Source of the DNA: Methylocapsa sp.
GTDB taxonomy: Bacteria; Pseudomonadota; Alphaproteobacteria; Rhizobiales; Beijerinckiaceae
Reading direction: 5' to 3'
NCBI GenBank assembly: GCA_017353815.1
Contig: JAFMSB010000035.1
Span: 3,909 to 9,282, forward strand
Length of the DNA stretch: 5,374 nt
Part shown: piece by piece, positions 1-5,374 of the stretch
Numbering within the stretch: the first letter of the stretch is position 1
Layout of the letters: every line of letters starts with the position of its first letter
Program-made: the position numbers and the translations under genes
Notes under the pieces: generated by a model
Database searches by the model: none
Seen by the model: only the letters and a program-made list of their open reading frames with translations
What the model was told of the DNA's origin: nothing

Positions 1-207
1 GATCTCACGCCCGCCGAGGCGCGCGTCGCCCGCAGCCTCGCCGAAGGAGAAACAATCGCGACCATCGCCTCGGCCCAAGGTGTCGCGCAAAACACCATCC
101 GCACGCATGTGCGCGGCGTTTTGGAAAAGACCGGCTGTCACCGGCAAACCGACGTCGTCGCGCTTCTCACTGCGATCTCCCCGGCCCGCCTCCCCCACCC
201 AGCCTAG
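1..207 (+). CDS. LuxR/GerE-type helix-turn-helix regulator, C-terminal fragment
   Basis: Frame 1 is open from the window edge to a TAG at 205-207 and gives 68 residues. They begin DLTPAEARVARSLAEGE and contain an HTH core (VAQNTIRTHVRGVLEKTG), followed by a short tail ending in LLTAISPARLPHPA. The opening LTPAEARVA, the TI-A-GV-NT-RTHV-VL-KTG spacing and the position at the protein end are diagnostic of the GerE/LuxR DNA-binding domain, which binds DNA as a dimer to control transcription. The N-terminal sensor domain lies outside the window. So it cannot be said whether this is a response regulator, an autoinducer receptor or another LuxR subtype. The gene runs toward ruvC, so the two are convergent and presumably independent. 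The domain call is firm; the regulated pathway is unknown. Confidence 0.88.
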   Translation, partial: DLTPAEARVARSLAEGETIATIASAQGVAQNTIRTHVRGVLEKTGCHRQTDVVALLTAISPARLPHPA

Positions 208-218
208 AAGTTGACAAA

Positions 219-240
219 TGCGGCCAGAACGCCTGCCGCA
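219..240. repeat. Short inverted repeat between convergent luxR-type gene and ruvC
   Basis: TGCGGC at 219-224 pairs perfectly with GCCGCA at 235-240 across a 10-base loop. It sits in the 61-base gap between two convergent stop codons, where a shared terminator would be expected. On the minus strand the stem is followed by ATTTGTCAACTTCT, only a weak T-rich tail. On the plus strand there is no T run. It could be a weak terminator for ruvC transcripts, but a 6-bp stem is short. Confidence 0.3.
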
Positions 241-268
241 ATGCCCCTCAGCCGGAATAGCCAAATGG

Positions 269-769
269 TCAGCCTGTCTTGCTCGCAGCCCTGCCAAGCC
301 GGCAATGAGTGATCGCCACAGCCAATGCGTCGGCGGCATCTGAGCTTTGAGCTTCGCTTCCCGGGAGAAGGATGCCAACCATCATGGCTATTTGCTCCTT
401 CGCGGCGTGCCCGGTGCCCGTTAAAGTCTTCTTGACGAGATTGGCCGCATATTCAGCAACTCTCAGGCCGCAAAGCGCAGGAACTGCGAGACAAATGCCG
501 CGCGCCTGGCCCAGCTTCAACGCGGACTGCGGGTCGCGGTTAACAAAGGTTTCCTCAATGGCTGCTTCGCCCGGCCGAAATTCTCTTATTATGAGGGAAA
601 GGCCTTCGTGGATTTGGCAAAGCCGCCGTGCAATGGGCTGCTCGCTAACCGGCCGGATGCAGCCGCTGGCGATATAGGCAAGCTCTGCGCCACAAGCCTC
701 GACGATGCCCCAGCCCGTGGCTCTCAGCCCCGGGTCGATGCCAAGGACCCGGATAATGCCGCGCTGCAT
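269..769 (-). CDS. ruvC: Crossover junction endodeoxyribonuclease RuvC
   Basis: RuvC is the Mg-dependent nuclease that cuts Holliday junctions symmetrically in recombination and fork repair, normally with the RuvAB branch-migration motor. From the ATG at 769 the protein has 166 residues, close to the family's usual 165-175. The catalytic carboxylates are all visible: Asp12 in LGIDPGLRATGWG, Glu72 in AAIEETFVNRD, and Asp144 and Asp147 in SSDAADALAVAITH. The SALKLGQARG and YAANLVKKTLTGTGHAAKEQ motifs are also intact, so an active enzyme is expected. Start choice: MQRGIIRVLGIDPG matches the usual alphaproteobacterial N-terminus, but there is no strong Shine-Dalgarno sequence. An in-frame TTG at 818-820 would add 17 hydrophilic residues and overlap the dnaA stop by 8 bases, allowing translational coupling. 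The gene lies directly downstream of dnaA with 43 bases between them (ATG start). No ruvA or ruvB is in the window. Confidence 0.95.
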   Translation of the reverse strand: MQRGIIRVLGIDPGLRATGWGIVEACGAELAYIASGCIRPVSEQPIARRLCQIHEGLSLIIREFRPGEAAIEETFVNRDPQSALKLGQARGICLAVPALCGLRVAEYAANLVKKTLTGTGHAAKEQIAMMVGILLPGSEAQSSDAADALAVAITHCRLGRAASKTG

Positions 770-812
770 AACTGGGCCCGAACTGCCTTGCTCCGGGCCG
801 TCATCCGGATGC

Positions 813-2363
813 TTACTCAAGGAGCATATGTTTCAGCAGCTCGATCTCCTCGGCGAGTGCGTTATCAGCCGCGACAAGCCCAGTTATTTTCCGCACCGCA
901 TGGAGCACGGTCGTATGATCGCGGCCGCCGAACCTGCGGCCTATTTCCGGTAGCGACCGCGGGGTCAGGATCTTGGCAAGATACATGGCGATCTGCCGCG
1001 GCCGCACCACGGTCGCTGTCCGGCGCGAGGACAGCATGTCGGCCCGGGTGACGTTAAAATGAGTCGCCACGAGCTTCTGGATATCCTCGATCTTCACTCT
1101 CTTTGGCTCCGGAGCGCGCACGAGATCGCGGATGGCAAGCTCGGCGGTCTCCATCGAAATGGGCACGCTGTTGAGAGAGGCGTGCGCGAGCAGGCGGTTG
1201 ATAGCGCCTTCGAGATCCCGGCCATTAGTTCGTATAACGCTGGCAACATAAGCGATAACCGCCGCCGGCACATTGAAAGTTGGATGCGCGAGTTTGGCCG
1301 CCGCGATGCGCGACTCGAGAATTTTTATCCGTAGGGTCTCGTCGAGTGCGCCGATCTCGATGCATAGCCCCCCCGCCAAGCGCGACCGCACCCGCTCGTC
1401 GAGACTTTCGAGATCAGCGGGCGGCCGGTCCGCGGCGGTAATGATTTGGCGGCGCGAGTCGATGAGCGCATTGAGCGTGTGGCAGAACTCCTGCTGAATC
1501 GACTTGCCTTGGAGAAACTGAATATCGTCGATGACAAGAACGTCGATTGCCCTCAGCCTTTCCTTAAAGGCAATCGCGGTCTGAGCTTTGAGGGCGGAAA
1601 CAAACCCATACATGAACCTCTCGGCGGTGAGGTATATGACCCGCTGCTTTTCCGAAGCAGCCGCATGGGCGACGGCTTGCAGAAGGTGCGTTTTCCCCAG
1701 CCCAACCGAAGCATGGAGGTAGAGGGGGTTGTATTCCAGCGTCCCCCTGGCAGGAGCCGATGCAATCCGAAGTGCGGCCGCATGCGCAAGCTGGTTCGAC
1801 GATCCAACGAGAAAATTGGCAAAGATCAACCGCCGGTCGAGCGGTGAGCCTGCAAGAGAATCCTCCTCCCCGGCGTGGATCGCAGGAAGTTTCTTTGGGG
1901 CAGAGATTGCCGCTTCGAACGATGCCGCAGCCACCACCGGCGCATTTGCCATCAGCGCACGCCCCTGCGAAGAGCTGGCAGTGCCAATGGCGGCAATAGT
2001 GGGAACGCCGCCCGTAGACCGGCAGGCAGGAGGCCGGGCCGAGGTGCGCACACTGATCGAAAGCCTTTTTACGGCGGGGAATTCGTTTGCCAATGCTGGG
2101 AGCATCCGGTCTGCGTAATGCAGCCTGATCCAGCTTTGCAGAAATTTGGTCGGGACCGATAGATAGGCATCGTTCTGCGATAGGGCATCGAGCTCCAGAC
2201 ATCGGAACCAAGAAGAAAAGACTTCTTCTCCGAATTCGGCGCGCAAGCGCCGGCAAACGCGCGCCCACGCTTCGCTCTTGCGGGCTTCACTATCATCGCC
2301 GGCAAACGCAATGGGCGTGCCGGCTGGCTCGGCCGTACTTGGTTGTCTGCGCGAATCCGCCAT
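813..2363 (-). CDS. dnaA: Chromosomal replication initiator protein DnaA
   Basis: DnaA is the AAA+ ATPase that binds DnaA boxes, opens oriC and loads the replicative helicase. From the ATG at 2363 it has 516 residues, in the normal range. Domain I lies near residues 32-95 ([20 protein letters not shown] onward). An Ala/Ser/Pro-rich linker, domain II, runs to about 172. The AAA+ core has Walker [14 protein letters not shown] (218-225 region), Walker [14 protein letters not shown] (from 275), the arginine-finger segment [12 protein letters not shown] (near 324) and sensor [15 protein letters not shown] (from 379). The C-terminal DNA-binding domain IV carries the signature [16 protein letters not shown] (from 478). 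The ATG is preceded by GAGGA with a 7-base spacer, whereas an upstream in-frame TTG at 2408 has no better context. The wording ([32 protein letters not shown]) is typical of Hyphomicrobiales. The stop TAA at 813-815 abuts ruvC. No defect is visible. Confidence 0.97.
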   Translation of the reverse strand: MADSRRQPSTAEPAGTPIAFAGDDSEARKSEAWARVCRRLRAEFGEEVFSSWFRCLELDALSQNDAYLSVPTKFLQSWIRLHYADRMLPALANEFPAVKRLSISVRTSARPPACRSTGGVPTIAAIGTASSSQGRALMANAPVVAAASFEAAISAPKKLPAIHAGEEDSLAGSPLDRRLIFANFLVGSSNQLAHAAALRIASAPARGTLEYNPLYLHASVGLGKTHLLQAVAHAAASEKQRVIYLTAERFMYGFVSALKAQTAIAFKERLRAIDVLVIDDIQFLQGKSIQQEFCHTLNALIDSRRQIITAADRPPADLESLDERVRSRLAGGLCIEIGALDETLRIKILESRIAAAKLAHPTFNVPAAVIAYVASVIRTNGRDLEGAINRLLAHASLNSVPISMETAELAIRDLVRAPEPKRVKIEDIQKLVATHFNVTRADMLSSRRTATVVRPRQIAMYLAKILTPRSLPEIGRRFGGRDHTTVLHAVRKITGLVAADNALAEEIELLKHMLLE

Positions 2364-2370
2364 GGTTCGT

Positions 2371-2375
2371 TCCTC
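2371..2375 (-). promoter_or_regulatory. Ribosome binding site of dnaA
   Basis: On the minus strand GAGGA (plus-strand TCCTC) lies 7 bases before the ATG at 2363. This fixes the dnaA start at the ATG rather than at the in-frame TTG at 2406-2408. Confidence 0.75.
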
Positions 2376-2470
2376 AGGTTTTGGGGCAAAGCTCCGCCAT
2401 CCGTGCAAATACCGGCGATTGCGAAGCGGCGCTGAGTTTGGAAGCAGGTCGACGCGAACTAACTGCGCGC

Positions 2471-2489
2471 CCGCCGCCGGTGGCGGCGG
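2471..2489. repeat. GC-only hairpin in the dnaA leader
   Basis: CCGCCGCC at 2471-2478 and GGCGGCGG at 2482-2489 form a perfect 8-bp stem with a 3-base loop, about 110 bases before the dnaA start codon. If transcription of dnaA begins further upstream, this would be a very stable RNA hairpin in the 5' leader. No T run follows on either strand, so it is not a standard intrinsic terminator. Confidence 0.55.
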
Positions 2490-2512
2490 ATCGAACCCCG
2501 AAACGCTTTATG

Positions 2513-2537
2513 AAAGGGCATGGCAAACGAGCCCTTT
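2513..2537. repeat. Inverted repeat with flanking direct repeat upstream of dnaA
   Basis: AAAGGGC at 2513-2519 and GCCCTTT at 2531-2537 form a perfect 7-bp inverted repeat around an 11-base spacer. The heptamer CTTTATG also occurs twice in the same orientation, at 2506-2512 and 2534-2540, 28 bases apart. It sits about 150 bases before the dnaA start, so it could be a protein-binding site or a leader hairpin. Confidence 0.5.
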
Positions 2538-2605
2538 ATGCCGCGATGAGATAGTGAAGCAGGATATAAAGCGACACGATTCACAGTTTTCTGCCCCCTA
2601 TTGCT

Positions 2606-2628
2606 CTGGTTTTGAGCGCCAAAACCAG
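2606..2628. repeat. Perfect 9-bp inverted repeat upstream of dnaA
   Basis: CTGGTTTTG at 2606-2614 is mirrored exactly by CAAAACCAG at 2620-2628, with the 5-base loop AGCGC. There is no T run directly after the stem on either strand, which argues against an intrinsic terminator and leaves an operator-like or structural role. A 9-bp perfect stem with so short a loop is rarely expected by chance in 1 kb. Confidence 0.6.
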
Positions 2629-2685
2629 CTCCCAGAAAAAGAGTAGAAAAAGACAAAGCGCCGGATCCGCACCCTGGATTGCATT

Positions 2686-2720
2686 AAAATTGGGAGGTAT
2701 CCGAGTAGCTGTGCAATTTT
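2686..2720. repeat. Inverted repeat AAAATTG / CAATTTT
   Basis: AAAATTG at 2686-2692 pairs with CAATTTT at 2714-2720 across 21 bases. The right arm overlaps TGTGCAA (2710-2716), which itself is an inverted match to TTGCACA at 2750-2756. So this AT-rich stretch has nested symmetric sites. Confidence 0.4.
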
Positions 2721-2762
2721 CTGCGCCCGTTCTGCCTTATTATTCGAATTTGCACATCACTA

Positions 2763-2793
2763 GGACACGGCTAAACGTGTCCAACGCCTTGGA
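2763..2793. repeat. Two overlapping hairpins sharing one arm
   Basis: GGACACG (2763-2769) pairs with CGTGTCC (2776-2782) across 6 bases. TCCAA (2780-2784) pairs with TTGGA (2789-2793) across 4 bases. Both use TCC at 2780-2782, so in a transcript the two stems would compete for the same bases. No T run follows. Confidence 0.5.
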
Positions 2794-2841
2794 TACGCGA
2801 AAAACACACGGGTATAGCGTCTCGAAATCTGGAGAAAAACC

Positions 2842-2864
2842 AGTTCCGGGAGAGCGGCGGAACT
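2842..2864. repeat. Perfect 7-bp inverted repeat
   Basis: AGTTCCG at 2842-2848 pairs with CGGAACT at 2858-2864 around a 9-base loop. It lies in the middle of the non-coding gap, with no T run following on either strand. Confidence 0.45.
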
Positions 2865-3058
2865 CTAGCATGGGCGGGGCTTCCCGCAAGCAGGATTTAA
2901 AAAAACTGTGACCATTCGCTTAGTTTTCTCTCAAAGGGCGATCCTTGCCAGCCCGACTAACCGCCTGATTTCGCCCAATCCGCCGCGCAACGAGCAAGCC
3001 AAAAAAATGTTCCGGGAAATCTCAAAAAATTCATGCCGTCGTGAGCAGTGCGACAGGA

Positions 3059-3093
3059 AAAGCCGCCCCTGCGCTGAATGGTCGCGCGGCTTT
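3059..3093. repeat. Perfect 8-bp inverted repeat with T-ending arms
   Basis: AAAGCCGC at 3059-3066 pairs with GCGGCTTT at 3086-3093 across 19 bases. Read on the minus strand, the right arm ends GCGGCTTTTCC, a short U tract. So it could act as a weak terminator for transcription arriving from lysR, although the loop is long. Confidence 0.4.
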
Positions 3094-3265
3094 GAGAACA
3101 AACCTTTGAGCCACATGGAAATTGAGTGTGCGGACGCAACACGTGGCAAAAAAATCGTTGCTGGTGTTTATAGGAGTCGCTGCTCGCTCCCTCTATGTAA
3201 TCCATTTGTAACTTATTGCTCGCCTCCGCATGTAAAATATAAATCCTAAAACGCGCGCCTTCCGA

Positions 3266-3290
3266 CAGCCGCTTTCGACTGAAGCGGCTG
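3266..3290 (-). terminator. Hairpin downstream of lysR, possible terminator
   Basis: CAGCCGCTT at 3266-3274 and AAGCGGCTG at 3282-3290 form a perfect GC-rich 9-bp stem with a 7-base loop, about 105 bases past the lysR stop. On the minus strand the T-rich stretch GTTTTAGGATTTATATTTTA begins some 14 bases after the stem rather than directly after it. That spacing is not canonical, so the terminator role is inferred from position. Confidence 0.4.
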
Positions 3291-3394
3291 GACTAATCGA
3301 TGGATAAGAGGCCTTGCGAAGCCGCATCTTACACGAAAGTTACGTGTTTCGCGGTTTTGCCGTTTATGCAGTCCCTGCTGGACCGGTGAGAGCC

Positions 3395-4291
3395 TTACTG
3401 AGTCCGGCGCCCATTCGAAAGTCTCGCCGCTTCGGTGATTAGTGCATGGGTTATTGCCGGAATTGGCTCCCGGCGCGGGGAAACGAGACCGATCGCCTGC
3501 GTCTCAAGCGGCTCGATCACCGGGATCGCTCGGAGCGGCTCCCGCACGCCCAGCAGGCTTGTGAACTTTTCCGGCATGATACAAGCGTAACGGCCGGTCC
3601 GGACGTGCGAGAACAATACAAGTATCGAGTCGGATTCGAGCGGCGGCTCGGGCGGCGGGCCACTTCTCGCGAGCAAGCGATCGATGATGCGGCGGTTCTG
3701 CATATCGGGAGTCAATAAACAAAGCCCGATGCGCCCGGCCTCCGCCCAGGTCACTTCGGCGCGCTCCGCAAGCGGTGAGCCGGCCGAAGTTAGAAGCCGG
3801 TACCGTTCGCGGTAGAGCAACACTGTGTGGACATCGCCAAGCGGCTCATTTTCGATGTAGGTCAGTGCCGCATCAATTTGGAAATCATCGAGCATCACGA
3901 GGATGTCGCGGGATGCGCGCGAAAGAATCGTGAATTGCACCCCGGGATATTTGGCTTGAAACGGGGTTGTCAGCTCGGCCGCGATTGGGAGCGCTGTCGG
4001 CACCACGGCTATCGTCAAATGCCCGGCGAGCGCAGTCTTGGAGGCACGAACATCCTGGCGCATCGCGCGGGCATCGCTGACGATGCGGCGTGCCCATTCG
4101 AGCACACGTTCGCCTTCGGGCGTCAACCCATAGAATCGCGAGCTTCGGTTGACGAGCAGCACACCCAGTGCTTCTTCGAGCTGCTTGATGCCCGCCGATA
4201 GAGTAGGCTGTGTCACCCCGCAGCTATCGGCGGCGCGGCTGAAGTTGCGTTCTCGGGCAAGGGCAATCAGGAATTCAAGCTTGTCGATCAC
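3395..4291 (-). CDS. LysR-type transcriptional regulator
   Basis: This is a 298-residue protein of normal LysR length from the GTG at 4289-4291. Residues 1-60 are the winged HTH (NFSRAADSCGVTQPTLSAGI, then the linker QLEEALGVLLVNRSSRFYGL), and about 88-290 form the effector-binding domain (HLTIAVVPTALPIAAEL onward). It should bind DNA as a tetramer and respond to a small ligand. From memory the sequence, notably IDKLEFLIALARER, CLLTPDMQNRRIID and LFSHVRTGR, resembles regulators found beside NAD-linked formate dehydrogenase (fds) genes in alphaproteobacteria. This is recognition, not a search result. Start: relatives begin with MIDKLEF, which matches the GTG. The frame stays open upstream inside the glucoamylase gene, and an ATG at 4375 would give 326 residues, but its GGAG is too close to be a good ribosome site. 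The start overlaps the glucoamylase stop by 17 bases, implying cotranscription. Confidence 0.9.
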   Translation of the reverse strand: MIDKLEFLIALARERNFSRAADSCGVTQPTLSAGIKQLEEALGVLLVNRSSRFYGLTPEGERVLEWARRIVSDARAMRQDVRASKTALAGHLTIAVVPTALPIAAELTTPFQAKYPGVQFTILSRASRDILVMLDDFQIDAALTYIENEPLGDVHTVLLYRERYRLLTSAGSPLAERAEVTWAEAGRIGLCLLTPDMQNRRIIDRLLARSGPPPEPPLESDSILVLFSHVRTGRYACIMPEKFTSLLGVREPLRAIPVIEPLETQAIGLVSPRREPIPAITHALITEAARLSNGRRTQ

Positions 4292-5374
4292 GGCGGGCGG
4301 CGGTTTGCGCACAGGAGAGGCGGCCAGCTTCTTGCGCCGATTTCCGATTTGCTGCAGCCGAAATGAAGGCAGCATGGCTCCAGGTGAGAGTCTTGGCCGA
4401 TGTCTGGGCACCGGTTTTTTGGTCGAATTGCTCCGAGAGCTCGCCCGAAGCAGGCGTGTAGGCCGCAACGGCCGCCATAAATCGATCACCACGCTCGAAC
4501 AATGGCTCGAAGGCAAGCGGCCGCAGCTCCTCAAATGATTGACCGCCTGCATATCGCGCCAACCCGAGCGCGGATAAAAATTGCTTATTCTCGGCAGTGG
4601 CCGCGAGCTCTGCTCCCCGCGCAACCATCCCCGCGAGCCGGTAGTAAAATTCTGCGGCCCCGAGCGTCGAAAAATAATAGGCGCCGCCGCTAAAATAGCT
4701 ATCTTGCGCATACCGGCCCATGGCGGGCCCAAGGTGGCAAGGGCGGCCGCGGTTAATTGGGTAGAGCTCCTCGAAGAGCCCTTCGAGCGCCGCCAAAGTC
4801 GCCATGATTCGGGGATCGAGAACAGAATGCTTTCCGGCATGCCGTGCCGCATGAATTACCGCAAGAATTACGGCGAAATCGAGCTCTTTGCCGCCCGCTC
4901 CATTGGTTACGTTCCGGCGGCTAAGATAATGGTTCATTTTGGGAGACCAGAACTCGTCGAGCACCGGGGCGATCGCAGCGGCCGCTATGCGAAATCTGTG
5001 CGAAGACTCAGGCACGCTCGCCTGCCCGGCCCAATTTGCGCCATCCTCAAGCGCCGCGTAATGCAGCAGCATGGAATAATAATGCTGGCCCTTCTCCTCC
5101 TCCCAAATATCGAAGGAAGGCTCGCGCCAATGGCGGCAAATGAAGTCGAGGTCGGCCAAAATGAGGGTGCGCATATCGGCCCGCGCCGCGTCGCCCAGGG
5201 CATCGACTGCCCAGAGGCGCATCAAGGCAAGCGCGCGGAAAGCCGGGCCGTCGTGCTGGGGGCGCGACCATTTCGATATATCGAGCGTAGCGTCCGGGTT
5301 GAACCGCGGCTCGCCCAAGACGCAATCTCCCCTTATGCGTAAGAGATCATCATCCTCGCGCACGAATTGGAGAT
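4275..5374 (-). CDS. GH15 glucoamylase (glucan 1,4-alpha-glucosidase), C-terminal part
   Basis: This enzyme removes glucose from the non-reducing ends of alpha-1,4 glucans such as glycogen, starch or maltodextrins. The frame is open through the right window edge and ends at TGA (4275-4277), leaving 365 residues; the N-terminus and any signal peptide are missing. Family landmarks appear in order: GEPRFNPDATLDISKWSRPQ, HDGPAFRAL, FDIWEEEKGQHYYSMLLHYA, GRYAQDSYFSGGAYYFSTL and LSEQFDQKTGAQTSAKTLTW. By alignment from memory with the Aspergillus enzyme, the general acid is the first Glu of WEEE (codon 5100-5102). The general base is the Glu of LSEQFD (codon 4431-4433). Both are present, so the domain looks active. 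The protein ends about 24 residues after the barrel motif AAFISAA, with no starch-binding domain. It precedes and overlaps lysR on the same strand. Confidence 0.93.
   Translation of the reverse strand, partial: LQFVREDDDLLRIRGDCVLGEPRFNPDATLDISKWSRPQHDGPAFRALALMRLWAVDALGDAARADMRTLILADLDFICRHWREPSFDIWEEEKGQHYYSMLLHYAALEDGANWAGQASVPESSHRFRIAAAAIAPVLDEFWSPKMNHYLSRRNVTNGAGGKELDFAVILAVIHAARHAGKHSVLDPRIMATLAALEGLFEELYPINRGRPCHLGPAMGRYAQDSYFSGGAYYFSTLGAAEFYYRLAGMVARGAELAATAENKQFLSALGLARYAGGQSFEELRPLAFEPLFERGDRFMAAVAAYTPASGELSEQFDQKTGAQTSAKTLTWSHAAFISAAANRKSAQEAGRLSCAQTAARRDRQA

Larger units (their letters stand above)
2364..3394. other. 1-kb gene-free, inverted-repeat-rich region upstream of dnaA
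   Basis: I find no credible gene in these 1031 bases: the open frames of 65-122 codons lack ribosome binding sites and family motifs. Base composition is clearly lower in GC than the neighbours (sampled 60-base lines give 42-50% GC against about 73% for a line of lysR). The region holds at least eight perfect inverted repeats, entered separately. It also has four A-runs of 6-7 bases (2899-2905, 3001-3007, 3024-3029, 3148-3154) and three GANTC sites (2578, 3174, and 3400 just inside lysR), the CcrM methylation sequence of alphaproteobacteria. DnaA-box-like matches are weak: ATTTGCACA at 2748-2756 fits TTWTNCACA at 8 of 9 positions; TTATCCATC (minus, 3299-3307), AATTGCACA (minus, 2710-2718) and CGATTCACA (2577-2585) fit at 7 of 9. 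About one 8-of-9 match is expected by chance in this length. The region presumably contains the dnaA promoter and could contain an origin, but neither is proven. Confidence 0.5.

Noticed and set aside
211..239. TTGACA at 211-216 as a -35 promoter element
   Set aside because: The hexamer is perfect, but no -10-like sequence lies 16-18 bases downstream (TGCCGC at 234-239), and no gene starts on the plus strand after it.
2662..2669. CGGATCCG palindrome as an operator
   Set aside because: An 8-base palindrome is common by chance in a kilobase and nothing else supports it.
2899..3154. Phased A-tracts indicating a bent origin or promoter
   Set aside because: The four A-runs are separated by 102, 23 and 124 bases, which does not follow a regular helical-turn spacing.
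2957..3205. Minus-strand open frame of 82 codons beginning MDYIEGASSDS
   Set aside because: The nearest GGAGG lies 17 bases before the ATG, too far. The composition looks random and Cys/Arg-rich, and no family motif is visible.
2908..3249. Plus-strand open frame of 113 codons starting at GTG
   Set aside because: No ribosome binding site, no recognisable motif, and it runs through A-runs and inverted repeats that explain its residues (KK, KSR) better than selection for a protein.
2748..3307. DnaA-box cluster proving oriC
   Set aside because: Only one site fits TTWTNCACA at 8 of 9 positions and the others at 7 of 9. Roughly one 8-of-9 match is expected by chance in this length, so no cluster can be claimed.
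4292..4852. N-terminal extension of the LysR frame to 485 residues
   Set aside because: The extra 187 codons lie inside the glucoamylase gene in another frame. They have an Arg/Ser/Pro-rich composition with no domain, and the 298-residue form already has full LysR length.

Overview
The window looks like chromosomal DNA of an alphaproteobacterium, probably of the Hyphomicrobiales (Rhizobiales). The DnaA domain order and wording, the RuvC sequence and the LysR regulator are all close to what I know from that order. A methylotroph or Beijerinckiaceae-like host is a guess. Coding parts are GC-rich (one sampled line of the lysR gene is about 73% GC), while sampled lines of the gap upstream of dnaA are about 42-50% GC.

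Layout from left to right. (1) Bases 1-207, + strand: the last 68 codons of a LuxR/GerE-type helix-turn-helix protein, cut by the window edge. (2) Minus strand, 769 to 269: ruvC, the Holliday-junction resolvase. It converges on the luxR-type gene across a 61-base gap with a short inverted repeat. (3) Minus strand, 2363 to 813: a full-length dnaA, the replication initiator, immediately upstream of ruvC. (4) Bases 2364-3394: about 1 kb without a credible gene, poorer in GC and unusually rich in perfect inverted repeats, upstream of dnaA. (5) Minus strand, 4291 to 3395: a LysR-type regulator starting at GTG. (6) Minus strand, 5374 to 4275: the C-terminal part of a GH15 glucoamylase, cut by the right edge and overlapping the lysR start by 17 bases.

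How the genes fit together: all complete genes are on the minus strand and form two tight pairs, glucoamylase-lysR and dnaA-ruvC, separated by the 1-kb gap. The dnaA-ruvC pair joins replication initiation with junction resolution. ruvC more usually sits beside ruvA/ruvB in this class. The LysR protein resembles regulators I associate with NAD-linked formate dehydrogenase genes, yet here it is tied to a glycogen/starch-degrading enzyme.

I see no CRISPR array, insertion sequence, tRNA or rRNA. The most interesting parts are the unusual dnaA-ruvC arrangement and the structured gap upstream of dnaA, which is a candidate but unproven replication-origin or regulatory region. I did not find a clearly new multi-gene system.
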